64,000 bases of DNA, taken from the NCBI RefSeq assembly GCF_013408245.1, contig NZ_JACBYS010000006.1, forward strand, positions 186,001 through 250,000, in the 5' to 3' direction. The notes under the pieces were generated by a model. The model made no database searches, was not told the origin of the DNA, and saw only the letters and a list, made by a program, of their open reading frames with translations. How positions within the stretch are numbered: the first letter of the stretch is position 1; every line of letters begins with the position of its first letter. This DNA comes from Duganella sp. 1224 (lineage in GTDB: Bacteria > Pseudomonadota > Gammaproteobacteria > Burkholderiales > Burkholderiaceae_D). The translations under genes and the position numbers were made by a program. This document shows, in pieces, positions 19,259 through 26,894 of this stretch.

Positions 19259-19496
19259 ATTTCTTCACCTCTCCTTTGCTTGCAGGGCGCATACTGATGA
19301 TGCGCCTGCTGCAAGACTCATCAACAAACACCAAGAAATAAAGGTGATTTCCCACAAATCCCAAAGCGCACTCTCGTGGCTCCGCGTAATGGTACCTAAG
19401 GGCCGGCCAGATAACCGCGTCATCCCAGTCAAAGCTAAAAGCGGCGGACAGCGAGAAAAAAACTGCACCGTCGACGCCGTCCTGCCGGCCTTGCAT
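19239..19496 (-). pseudogene. brnT: BrnT-type toxin remnant, N-terminus missing
   Basis: From about 19463 downward the frame matches the C-terminal two thirds of BrnT ribonuclease toxins: SFDWDDAVIWPALRYHYAEP, a beta-strand region ending FLVFVD, then RRIISMRPASKGEVKKY. The canonical start of BrnT (xITFDPAKxxxNxxKHG) is not found in any frame just upstream; instead there is a T7 run, a 17-bp tandem duplication and unrelated sequence. It overlaps the brnA start by 20 bp, the normal brnT-brnA arrangement. It is probably inactive. Confidence 0.65.
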
Positions 19497-19530
19497 GAGC
19501 ATGAGCTGGTAGTGAGCATGAGCTGGTAGT
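19497..19530. repeat. Two-copy 17-bp tandem duplication
   Basis: GAGCATGAGCTGGTAGT occurs at 19497-19513 and again at 19514-19530 without mismatch. It lies just upstream of the brnT remnant, at the point where the toxin's N-terminus should begin, so it may mark the event that broke the gene. Confidence 0.85.
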
Positions 19531-19754
19531 GGCCCTGGCCACGTTCTCCGGTCCTGCCCGGCGTACGCGATAATGAGGGAAGAATCAGGGAGTTGCGCCT
19601 CAGCGCAGGGCAGGATCTGGCGCCGGACATCATCACCGGCGCGCGGCACATGATGGGCGATCTCGAAATGCTGACCGGATTGCCGGTCGTTGCAGCTTCC
19701 TTCGGTCCGACCTTTGAGACCGTGAACAAATTCAGCGCTGCACGTGCAGCTTGA
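19531..19754 (+). pseudogene. Orphan C-terminal coding fragment, unidentified
   Basis: A plus-strand frame, open from a stop at 19528-19530, reads VRDNEGRIRELRLSAGQD, then ARHMMGDLEMLTGLPVVAAS and FGPTFETVNKFSAARAA, and stops at 19752-19754. Composition and third-position GC look protein-coding, but there is no start codon with a ribosome site and no family was recognised. It appears to be the tail of a gene whose front was deleted. Its end overlaps the 3' end of the minus-strand gene at 19732. Confidence 0.35.
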
Positions 19755-20007
19755 TCACGCGGTGCTGGGTGGCGGAGTTGGTCTTGGTGGGCGTGGTGTC
19801 GCACGAGCCGCAGCTGGAGCAGCCGCCGTCGTCGCCGCAACCGCCGCCGCCCTGCGTCTTGAAAAATTTGGCCAGTTTGACTTCGTTGAAGCCGCGCTTG
19901 CCCAGCGTGTAAACAATGCGCCGGCGCCACGCCACCGGCAGGTATTTGGTGCTGAAGTGCAGCAGCGCCGCCGCCACGATCAACGCCACGATCATCTCTT
20001 GCCACAT
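19732..20007 (-). CDS. FeoB-associated Cys-rich membrane protein
   Basis: 91 aa. One N-terminal membrane helix (about 5-18), a basic stretch WRRRIVYTLGKRG (28-39) and a Gly/Cys cluster with Cys at 57, 63, 66 and 69. It starts 1 bp after feoB, so it belongs to feoA-feoB. Small Cys-rich proteins downstream of feoB are frequent; a role in ferrous iron handling is inferred from position only. Confidence 0.75.
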   Translation of the reverse strand: MWQEMIVALIVAAALLHFSTKYLPVAWRRRIVYTLGKRGFNEVKLAKFFKTQGGGGCGDDGGCSSCGSCDTTPTKTNSATQHRVIKLHVQR

Positions 20008-20008
20008 A

Positions 20009-21919
20009 TTAGCCTCCCAGAACGGCCAGCGAAATACGATACGTCAGGAACGAGCCGATGTACGCCAGCGCAAACATGTAGCCGGCCATCAGCAGCGCAT
20101 AACGGGTGCTGCCGGTTTCACGCCGCACCACCGACAGCGTCGACAGGCACTGCGGCGCAAACACATACCACGCCAGCAGCGACAGCGCGGTCGGCAGCGC
20201 CCACGACGAGGCGATGATCGGCTCCAGCGACTGCGCCAGCTCCTCGCCGGTCTGCGACAGCGCGTACACCGTGCCCAGCGCGCCCACCGCCACCTCGCGC
20301 GCGGCCAGGCCCGGCACCAGCGCGATGCAGATCTGCCAGTTGAAGCCGATCGGCGCGAAGATGTATTCCAGGCCGCGGCCCAGCAGCCCGGCCAGGCTGT
20401 AGTAAATCGGCGGATGGGTCGCGCCTTCCGGCGCGCCGGGGAAGGAGCTGAGGAACCACAGCAGCACCATCAACGTCAGGATCACCGTGCCCACGCGGGT
20501 CAGGAAGATCTTGGCGCGTTCCCACAGGCCCAGCGCCAGGTTCTGCAGGTGCGGCCAGTGGTAGGCCGGCAGCTCCAGCATCAGCGGCTGCTGCTGGTTG
20601 GCGCCCAGCGCGCGCTTGAAGAAGTACGCCACCGCCATCGCCGAGAAGATGCCGGCGAAGTACAGCGCGAACAGCACCAGGCCCTGCAGGCTGAGGAAGC
20701 CATACACCTGGCGCTCCGGTATGAAGGCGGCGATGATCAGCGCATACACCGGCAGCCGCGCCGAGCAGGTCATCAGCGGCGCGATCATGATGGTCACCAG
20801 GCGGTCGCGCGGATTCTGGATGGTGCGCGCCGCCATCACGCCCGGAATCGCGCAGGCAAAGCTGGACAGCAGCGGAATGAAGGCGCGGCCCGACAGGCCG
20901 ACCCCGCCCATCAGCCGGTCCAGCAGGAAGGCCGCGCGCGGCAGGTAGCCGCAGTCCTCCAGCACCAGGATGAAGAAGAAAAGGATCAGGATCTGCGGCA
21001 GGAACACCAGCACGCTGCCGGCGCCGCTCAGGATGCCATCCACCAGCAGGCCGCGCAGCACGCCGTCCGGCATGGCGTCGCGGACCATGCCGCCCAGGTG
21101 GTCGACGCTGTCCTTGATCAGGTCCATCACCGGCGTGGCCCAGGTGAACACGGCCTGGAACACCAGGAACATCAGCACCGCCAGGATGATCGGGCCCAGC
21201 ACCGGGTGCAGCACCACGTTGTCGATCTTCTCCGACAGCGCGTCGTCGGTGGTGGCCGGCGCCTTGACGGTCAGGTCGAGAATGCGGCGCACCTCGCGCT
21301 GCGTGTCTTCCACGCTGACGGCGTCGATGGCCGACAAGGGCTGCGGCTTGCCCTCGGACAGCGGCCACATCTGGTCGAGCGCGCGCAGCAGCGACTTTTC
21401 GCCGCCGGCCTGCACCGCCACGGTTTCCACCACCGGCATGCCCAGTTCCTGCGCCAGGCGGTCGGCGTCGATGCTGATGCCGCGTTTTTTGGCCACGTCC
21501 ACCATGTTCAGCGCCAGGATCATCGGCAGGCCCAGGCGCTTGATTTCCAGCACCAGGCGCAGGTTCAGGCGCAGGTTGGTGGCGTTGACCACGCACACCA
21601 CCACGTCCGGCGCGGCGTCGCCCTTGCGCAGGCCGGCCACCACGTCGCGCGTGATTTCCTCGTCCGGCGTGTGGGCGTTGAGGCTGTAGGCGCCGGGCAG
21701 GTCCAGCACGCGGAAGTTGTGGCCGCCGCTGGTGGTGAATGCGCCTTCCTTGCGTTCGATGGTCACGCCGGCGTAGTTGGCCACTTTCTGGCGCGCGCCG
21801 GTCAGACGGTTGAACAAGGCCGTCTTGCCGCAATTCGGATTGCCCAGCAAGGCCATCATCGGCGTCCGCGCCAGGCTCTCCGCCTGCGGCCGCGCCACCT
21901 GTTTATCTACTGCACCCAT
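20009..21919 (-). CDS. feoB: Ferrous iron transport protein FeoB
   Basis: 636 aa from the ATG at 21919. The N-terminal GTPase domain shows G1 GNPNCGKT (about 23-30), a G3 region LDLPGAYSL (about 70) and G4 LNMVD (about 135). The C-terminal part carries the Gate and core transmembrane regions, including PRAAFLLDR and SFACAIPGVMAAR. It moves Fe(II) across the inner membrane. It is shorter than the 770-aa E. coli protein, as is common outside enterics. FeoA lies 4 bp upstream. Confidence 0.95.
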   Translation of the reverse strand: MGAVDKQVARPQAESLARTPMMALLGNPNCGKTALFNRLTGARQKVANYAGVTIERKEGAFTTSGGHNFRVLDLPGAYSLNAHTPDEEITRDVVAGLRKGDAAPDVVVCVVNATNLRLNLRLVLEIKRLGLPMILALNMVDVAKKRGISIDADRLAQELGMPVVETVAVQAGGEKSLLRALDQMWPLSEGKPQPLSAIDAVSVEDTQREVRRILDLTVKAPATTDDALSEKIDNVVLHPVLGPIILAVLMFLVFQAVFTWATPVMDLIKDSVDHLGGMVRDAMPDGVLRGLLVDGILSGAGSVLVFLPQILILFFFILVLEDCGYLPRAAFLLDRLMGGVGLSGRAFIPLLSSFACAIPGVMAARTIQNPRDRLVTIMIAPLMTCSARLPVYALIIAAFIPERQVYGFLSLQGLVLFALYFAGIFSAMAVAYFFKRALGANQQQPLMLELPAYHWPHLQNLALGLWERAKIFLTRVGTVILTLMVLLWFLSSFPGAPEGATHPPIYYSLAGLLGRGLEYIFAPIGFNWQICIALVPGLAAREVAVGALGTVYALSQTGEELAQSLEPIIASSWALPTALSLLAWYVFAPQCLSTLSVVRRETGSTRYALLMAGYMFALAYIGSFLTYRISLAVLGG

Positions 21920-21923
21920 GGTT

Positions 21924-22190
21924 TTATTCCGGTTGAATCGACACCAGCGCGGCTTCAAAGCGGCGCAAGGCAAAAGTGGCGTTGCCGACCTTGATCGCCA
22001 GCGGTTCGCCGCCCGGCATGCCACGCTTGAGCATGCGGATTTTTTCGCCGGGCACAAAGCCCAGCTCCATCAGCCGGCGCGCCAGGCCGGCGCCGCCATC
22101 GGCGATGGCGCCAGGCGAAACGTGCACCACGGTCGCGGTCGCGCCGACCGGCATGGTGTCGAGGGTAATCGGGGGAACAGCGTGCGTCAT
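21924..22190 (-). CDS. feoA: Ferrous iron transport protein FeoA
   Basis: 88 aa from the ATG at 22190 (MTHAVPP); an in-frame start at 22220 is less likely. SH3-like FeoA fold: LARRLMELGFVPGEKIRML and EPLAIKVGNATFALRR. It supports FeoB activity. First gene of feoA-feoB; the promoter must lie in the 265-bp gap shared with bfd, which contains a Fur-box-like site. Confidence 0.93.
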   Translation of the reverse strand: MTHAVPPITLDTMPVGATATVVHVSPGAIADGGAGLARRLMELGFVPGEKIRMLKRGMPGGEPLAIKVGNATFALRRFEAALVSIQPE

Positions 22191-22354
22191 GGCAAAGTCC
22201 AGTCGTAGGGCCGCTGGCAAGGAGGGCTGCGGCGCTGCCGGCGGGGATGCAATGGTGCGTTCCCGCCGGAATGAATACTAGCATTATAAACGGTAATGCG
22301 AATGACTTCTATTTAGCTTGCATACCGCTGAAAAATAGGGCAGTATACGCTTAA

Positions 22355-22369
22355 TGATAATGATTCGCA
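22355..22369. promoter_or_regulatory. Fur-box-like operator between feoA and bfd
   Basis: TGATAATGATTCGCA matches the 7-1-7 Fur consensus TGATAAT-N-ATTATCA except at two or three positions. It lies in the divergent gap between feoAB (minus) and bfd-tonB (plus), all iron genes. A weaker AT-rich GGTAATGCG segment near 22292 may be a second site. Repression by Fe-Fur of both directions is inferred. Confidence 0.65.
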
Positions 22370-22455
22370 TTAAGTTACTAGCAATCATGTCAGAAGAGTC
22401 TTAACCGGGCCTTATTGCCTCTTTGCCTTATTTTGCCTAGCCAGAAGGTGCATCA

Positions 22456-22677
22456 ATGATTGTTTGTGTGTGCAACAACATCTCCGATCGCGAAATCCGT
22501 CAAGCCATGGAACTGGGAATCACGTCGATGGACGAGCTGCGTGACGCGCTGGGCGTGGCCACGTGCTGCGGCCAGTGCTTCTCCTGCGCGGAAGAGATCC
22601 TCAACGAACAACTGGCCGTCGCCGCTGCCGCCAATATCCAGGAAACGGTGCTGAAACGCCCGGTCTTCTCCAACTGA
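22456..22677 (+). CDS. bfd: Bacterioferritin-associated ferredoxin Bfd
   Basis: 73 aa. BFD-like [2Fe-2S] domain with Cys4, Cys6, Cys38 and Cys41 as probable ligands (also Cys37 and Cys44). Bfd reduces the iron core of bacterioferritin so that iron can be mobilised. It overlaps the tonB start by TGATG and is preceded by the Fur-box-like site. The bacterioferritin gene lies nearby at 24151. Confidence 0.94.
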   Translation: MIVCVCNNISDREIRQAMELGITSMDELRDALGVATCCGQCFSCAEEILNEQLAVAAAANIQETVLKRPVFSN

Positions 22678-23378
22678 TGATGAACACCCTGACCTACAGC
22701 CGGGCGACCTCGCTGTCCGCCGGCGATCAAGGCGGCGCGCGCAAGCGCCGTCGCCAGCTGACGCCGCTGGCGGCGATCGTCGTGGGTCATGTGGTGGTGT
22801 TTTACCTCGGCTATTCGGGCATGCTGCGCTCGGTCACGCAGGCGGTCACGCCGCGGGTGGTGAATGTCACCTTCGTGGCCGCGCCGGAGCCGCTGAAGCC
22901 GGCCCCGCAGCCCAAGGAAGTGCCGCTGGCGCAGCCGAAGCAGACCTTTGTGCCGCCGCTGCCGCAGATGAATATCGTCCAGACCGAGCCGACCATCACG
23001 CTGCCGCCGCCGCCAGCGCGCCCGGCCGATCCGGCACCGGCGCAGGCCGCGCCGGCCAGCGCGCAGGTGGCGCCGGCCGCGCCGCCGGCGCCGGTGGCGC
23101 CCAGGACGGTCTCGGCGGTGGAATACATCCGCGCGCCGCAGCCGGTCTATCCCAGCATCGCCAAACGCATGGGCGAAACCGGCATCGTGATGCTGCGCGT
23201 GCTGATCGGGGAAAAAGGCAATGCGGAACAGGTGACGGTGCACAAATCATCGGGCTCCGCCAACCTGGATGAAGCCGGCCGCCAGGCCGCGCTGCGCGCG
23301 CTGTACAAGCCGTTCATCGAGGACGGCAAGGCCATCCCCGTGTACGTGCTGGTGCCGGTGAACTTCCAGCTCGGCTAG
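22677..23378 (+). CDS. tonB: Energy transducer TonB
   Basis: 233 aa. A single N-terminal membrane anchor (about 30-50, LAAIVVGHVVVFYLGY), a Pro/Ala-rich periplasmic spacer (about 78-145) and a C-terminal TonB domain (about 150-233, PVYPSIAKRMGETGIVMLRV). It couples the proton motive force to outer-membrane receptors; no exbB-exbD partner lies beside it. Cotranscription with bfd suggests iron control, and it could also serve the sucrose receptor at 28743. Confidence 0.9.
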   Translation: MMNTLTYSRATSLSAGDQGGARKRRRQLTPLAAIVVGHVVVFYLGYSGMLRSVTQAVTPRVVNVTFVAAPEPLKPAPQPKEVPLAQPKQTFVPPLPQMNIVQTEPTITLPPPPARPADPAPAQAAPASAQVAPAAPPAPVAPRTVSAVEYIRAPQPVYPSIAKRMGETGIVMLRVLIGEKGNAEQVTVHKSSGSANLDEAGRQAALRALYKPFIEDGKAIPVYVLVPVNFQLG

Positions 23379-23385
23379 GCCCGGC

Positions 23386-23922
23386 TCACAGGTCCAGCCT
23401 GCCCTCGATGGAATCGTCGAGGGTTTTGCCGATCACGGCGCCCAGCAGCATCTTGACGCTGGCCACCGCCTTGCCGTGCTTGGTATCCCAGTAATAGCCG
23501 TAGGTCGGCGCGAACTTGATCAGCGTGACGCGCGGATCGTCCTCGCCGCCGGTGAACCACGTTTTCATCGTGAAGCTCCACAGCTCCTTGATCTTGACCG
23601 GGTCGCGCAGCACGGTGGCGATGCCCTCCAGGTGCATGAACTCGGAATGGGCCGAGCCCTGGAAGTACAGCGTGGCCGACGGGTCGGCCGCCAGCTCCTG
23701 GTTTTTCAGGCTGTCGCTGGCGCTGATGAACCACAGATTGCCCAGCTCATCGACCTGCAGCGCCGTCATCGGCCGCGCGTCGCCGGGACCGCCGCTGGCG
23801 TCGCTGGTGCAAAAGAAGCAGCCCGGGGTGCTGTCGACGAAATCGCGGATCTTGCGGACGGCGTCTTCACCGACCAAGTCCTGGTGATTGTGTTCTGGTT
23901 GATTAGCGTTGATCGAATCCAT
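23386..23922 (-). CDS. Pyridoxamine 5'-phosphate oxidase family, general stress protein 26-like
   Basis: 178 aa. Split-barrel flavin-binding fold: FFCTSDASGGPGDARPM (about 36-52), LWFISASDSLKNQEL and an APTYGYYWDTKHGK C-terminal region. Such proteins bind FMN or FAD and are linked to stress, but their reaction is mostly unknown. Standalone gene, convergent with tonB (7-bp gap). Confidence 0.82.
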   Translation of the reverse strand: MDSINANQPEHNHQDLVGEDAVRKIRDFVDSTPGCFFCTSDASGGPGDARPMTALQVDELGNLWFISASDSLKNQELAADPSATLYFQGSAHSEFMHLEGIATVLRDPVKIKELWSFTMKTWFTGGEDDPRVTLIKFAPTYGYYWDTKHGKAVASVKMLLGAVIGKTLDDSIEGRLDL

Positions 23923-24150
23923 GGTGAGCTCCTGAAGGTTGAGCTTTGATGGTAACGGCGCCAGCCCGGCGGCACAGTGGGATGACGCACACTGCCACCA
24001 CTACGAATGCTAATGGTTTTCATTTGCGCCAGCGCTCTCAATCACCGAACTTAATGGGTAGTTCGCCGAAATTATCAGACATTGGCCACACAGCCCATGG
24101 CATTCATGGCACAATGGCGCCATTCGCAACCATCACAGAAAGACCATCCC

Positions 24151-24627
24151 ATGAAGGGCGACCAAGAAGTCATCCGCTTGCTCAACGCACAGCTGACCAA
24201 CGAACTCACCGCGATCAACCAGTACTTCCTGCACGCCAAGATGTACAAGCACTGGGGCCTGGAAAAGATCGGCAAGAAAGAGTACGAAGAATCGATCGGC
24301 GAAATGAAGCACGCCGACAAGCTGATCGACCGCATCCTGATGCTGGACGGCCTGCCCAACCTGCAAGCGATGCACAAGATACTGGTCGGCGAGAACACCG
24401 AGGAGATGCTGAACTGCGACCTGAAGCTGGAAAAAGGCGCGCAGATCACCGTCAAGGAAGGCATTGCCGCCGCCGAGAAGGCGGCCGACTACGTGTCGCG
24501 CGACCTGCTGCTGATGATCCTGGAAGACACCGAGGAACACATCGACTGGCTGGAAACCCAGATCGACCTGATCGGCAAAGTGGGCATCCAGAACTACCTG
24601 CAAAGCCAGATGAGTGGCGACGAGTAA
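24151..24627 (+). CDS. bfr: Bacterioferritin
   Basis: 158 aa from the ATG at 24151 (MKGDQEVIRLLN). The haem ligand Met52 and the ferroxidase residues Glu18, Glu51 and His54 align directly with E. coli Bfr (GEMKHAD). It stores iron as a ferric core in a 24-mer. It is near bfd, its redox partner. Its stop codon (24625-24627) abuts the stop codon of the convergent transporter gene, and its likely terminator lies inside that gene. Confidence 0.96.
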   Translation: MKGDQEVIRLLNAQLTNELTAINQYFLHAKMYKHWGLEKIGKKEYEESIGEMKHADKLIDRILMLDGLPNLQAMHKILVGENTEEMLNCDLKLEKGAQITVKEGIAAAEKAADYVSRDLLLMILEDTEEHIDWLETQIDLIGKVGIQNYLQSQMSGDE

Positions 24628-25959
24628 TTACAGCGCCGGCTCACCCACAGGCCGCAAGCTTGCTTGCGGCTTTTTTATTTTCACCATCAGCACCGCCACC
24701 GCGCCGCACAACATCAGCACGCCGGCCAGCCGGATCACATTCTCCGGATTGGCGCCCAGCAGGCTGCGGTAGTACAGCGGCAGCGTGAAGATCTGGATGA
24801 TCATCGGGATCACGATGAACATGTTGAAGATGCCCATGTAGACGCCGGTGCGCTCCGGTGGAATACAACCCGCCAGCATCACGTACGGATTGCCCATGAT
24901 GCTGGCCCATGCCAGGCCGATGCCGACCATCGGCACGAACAGCAGCGCCGGCGTGTGTATCATCGGGATGCTGAACATGGCCACGCCGGCCAGCGCCAGG
25001 CAGGCGCTGTGCGTGAGCTTGGGCCCATAACGGCGCGTGAACGGCACCAGCGCCAGCGCGCCGACAAACGCGATGAAGTTGTAGAACGCCCCCACCTGCC
25101 CGGCCAGCAGGCCGGCGTCGCGAAAACCTTGCGACGACTGGTCGGTGGTGCCGTAGAGGGTGGTCGCCAGCGACAGCATGATGTACTGCCAGTAGCAGAA
25201 CATGGCGTACCACTGGAACAGCTTGACCCAAGCCAGCTGGCGCATGGTAGCGGGCATCTCGCGCACCGCGCTGGCGATGTCGCCCAGCGCGTGGCGCCAG
25301 CCGGACGGCCTGGCGCGCAGGGCTTGCAGCTCTTCGCTGGTCAGCGGATTCTCCTTGGTGGTCTTCAGCGTCCACAGCACCGAGGCGATCGAGAACACCG
25401 CGCCGATCATGAAGGCGACGATGACGATGTGCGGAATATGGCTGCCGTTGACGGCGTCCTTGTTCATCCCCAGCCAGACCAGCAGCGACGGCGTCAGGTA
25501 GGCCAGCGTTTGTCCCAGTCCGGTGAAGGCGCTCTGCGTCAGGAAGCCGACCGCATGCTGCTGCGGCGCCAGCTTGTCGCTGACGAAGGCGCGGTACGGC
25601 TCCATGGTGACGTTGTTGGCGGCGTCCAGTATCCACAGCAGGCTGGCCGCCATCCACAGCGTGGGGCTGAACGGCATGGCCAGCAGGCCAAGGCTGCACA
25701 GGATGGCGCCGATCAGGAAGTACGGCGTGCGCCGGCCCCAGCGCGTGACGGTGCGGTCGCTCATGGCGCCGATCAGCGGCTGCACCAGCAGCCCGGTCAT
25801 CGGTCCGGCCAGCCACAGGTACGGCAGGCTGGCTTCATCGGCACCGAGGTATTTGTAGATGGGGCTCATGCTGCTCTGCTGCAGGCCAAAACTGAACTGG
25901 ATGCCGAAGAATCCAATGTTCATGTTGACGATCTGCCAGAACGACAGGCGCGGTTTCAT
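24628..25959 (-). CDS. suxC: MFS sugar transporter (sucrose, SuxC-like)
   Basis: 443 aa, about twelve hydrophobic segments. The loop SDRTVTRWGRRTPYFLIGA (about 65-83) is the MFS motif A form of the plant/bacterial sucrose-proton symporter group. It is the last gene of the sux operon, overlapping the fructokinase stop by 4 bp. Sucrose import is inferred from the neighbours. The 3' end encodes KKPQASLRP across a GC hairpin that also serves as the bfr terminator. Confidence 0.85.
   Translation of the reverse strand: MKPRLSFWQIVNMNIGFFGIQFSFGLQQSSMSPIYKYLGADEASLPYLWLAGPMTGLLVQPLIGAMSDRTVTRWGRRTPYFLIGAILCSLGLLAMPFSPTLWMAASLLWILDAANNVTMEPYRAFVSDKLAPQQHAVGFLTQSAFTGLGQTLAYLTPSLLVWLGMNKDAVNGSHIPHIVIVAFMIGAVFSIASVLWTLKTTKENPLTSEELQALRARPSGWRHALGDIASAVREMPATMRQLAWVKLFQWYAMFCYWQYIMLSLATTLYGTTDQSSQGFRDAGLLAGQVGAFYNFIAFVGALALVPFTRRYGPKLTHSACLALAGVAMFSIPMIHTPALLFVPMVGIGLAWASIMGNPYVMLAGCIPPERTGVYMGIFNMFIVIPMIIQIFTLPLYYRSLLGANPENVIRLAGVLMLCGAVAVLMVKIKKPQASLRPVGEPAL
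24651..24676 (+). terminator. bfr terminator hairpin inside the suxC 3' coding end
   Basis: GCCGCAAG (24651-24658) pairs with CTTGCGGC (24663-24670) around CTTG, then a run of six T. It lies 24 bp past the bfr stop and falls within the last 15 codons of the convergent transporter. Confidence 0.8.
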
Positions 25960-26894
25960 GCGTCCTCTCCCGCGCGCCAGGCCAGTACCCACGGCGCGTA
26001 GAAAGCCATGTCCGCCGGCACCGCGCCGGAGATGCCGCACATGGCGCCGGCAAACGCGTTGGCGCGCGCCAGTGTGGTTGCGATCGGCCAGCCTTGAGAC
26101 TGGCCGAACAGGAACACGGCGGAGAAGGCGTCGCCCGCGCCCACCGTGTCGACCATGCGCTCGGGCGCATGACACTCGTGGTTGGCGACCACCGCGCCGT
26201 CGGCACTGAAATACATCGCGCCGCGTTCGCCCAGCGTGACGATCAGGCCTTGCAGGCCGAAGCTGCGCATCAGCGTCAGGCAGGCGTCGCGCATTTCCGG
26301 GCTGTCGGCGGCGGTGCCGGGCTGGGTGTGGGTGTACCAGCGGAACAGGTCCTTCAGCTCGTCCTCGTTGACCTTGACGATGTCCGCCAGCTTGAGCGAC
26401 TCGTGGGCGATGCGCTCGGTGACCTGGCCTTCGCGCACGTTGAGATCCAGGTAGCGCTGCGCGTCGCTGGCGTCCAGCATGGCGCGCAAGGCGGCGCGCG
26501 ACTGCGCGTGGCGCTGCGCCATGGTGCCGAAATAGATCACCCGCGGCTGGGCGGCGGCCAGCGCCGCCAGCGCCTGGTCGGTGTCCACGTAATCGTAAGC
26601 CTGGTCGGGCAGGATGATGAAGCGGTGGCCGCCCGCACTGCGCTCGACCACCACGCGGCCGGTGGCGCCGCGCTCATCGACCTGCAAGCCCGCCTCGCTC
26701 ATGCCGAAGCGCGTGAATTCGTCGCAGATCCGCGCGCCGTTCTTGTCGGCGCCGATGCGCGTGACCATCAGCGTGGCGACGCCGAACGCCGCCAGATTGC
26801 GCGCCACGTTGAACGGCGCGCCGCCCACCACTTGTTCGGTGACGAAATCGTCCACCAATGCCTCGCCAAAAACGGCGATGGTTTGTTTGCTCAT
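25956..26894 (-). CDS. Fructokinase-like PfkB-family sugar kinase
   Basis: 312 aa from the ATG at 26894 (MSKQTIAVFGEALVDDF). Ribokinase fold: the N-terminal GGAPFNVARNLAAFG motif (about 31-45) and the C-terminal ATP and catalytic signature DTVGAGDAFSAVF (about 253-265, with the catalytic Asp in GAGD). Fructose from the amylosucrase reaction is the obvious substrate. It overlaps both neighbours by 4 bp (ATGA junctions), giving a translationally coupled set. Confidence 0.88.
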   Translation of the reverse strand: MSKQTIAVFGEALVDDFVTEQVVGGAPFNVARNLAAFGVATLMVTRIGADKNGARICDEFTRFGMSEAGLQVDERGATGRVVVERSAGGHRFIILPDQAYDYVDTDQALAALAAAQPRVIYFGTMAQRHAQSRAALRAMLDASDAQRYLDLNVREGQVTERIAHESLKLADIVKVNEDELKDLFRWYTHTQPGTAADSPEMRDACLTLMRSFGLQGLIVTLGERGAMYFSADGAVVANHECHAPERMVDTVGAGDAFSAVFLFGQSQGWPIATTLARANAFAGAMCGISGAVPADMAFYAPWVLAWRAGEDA

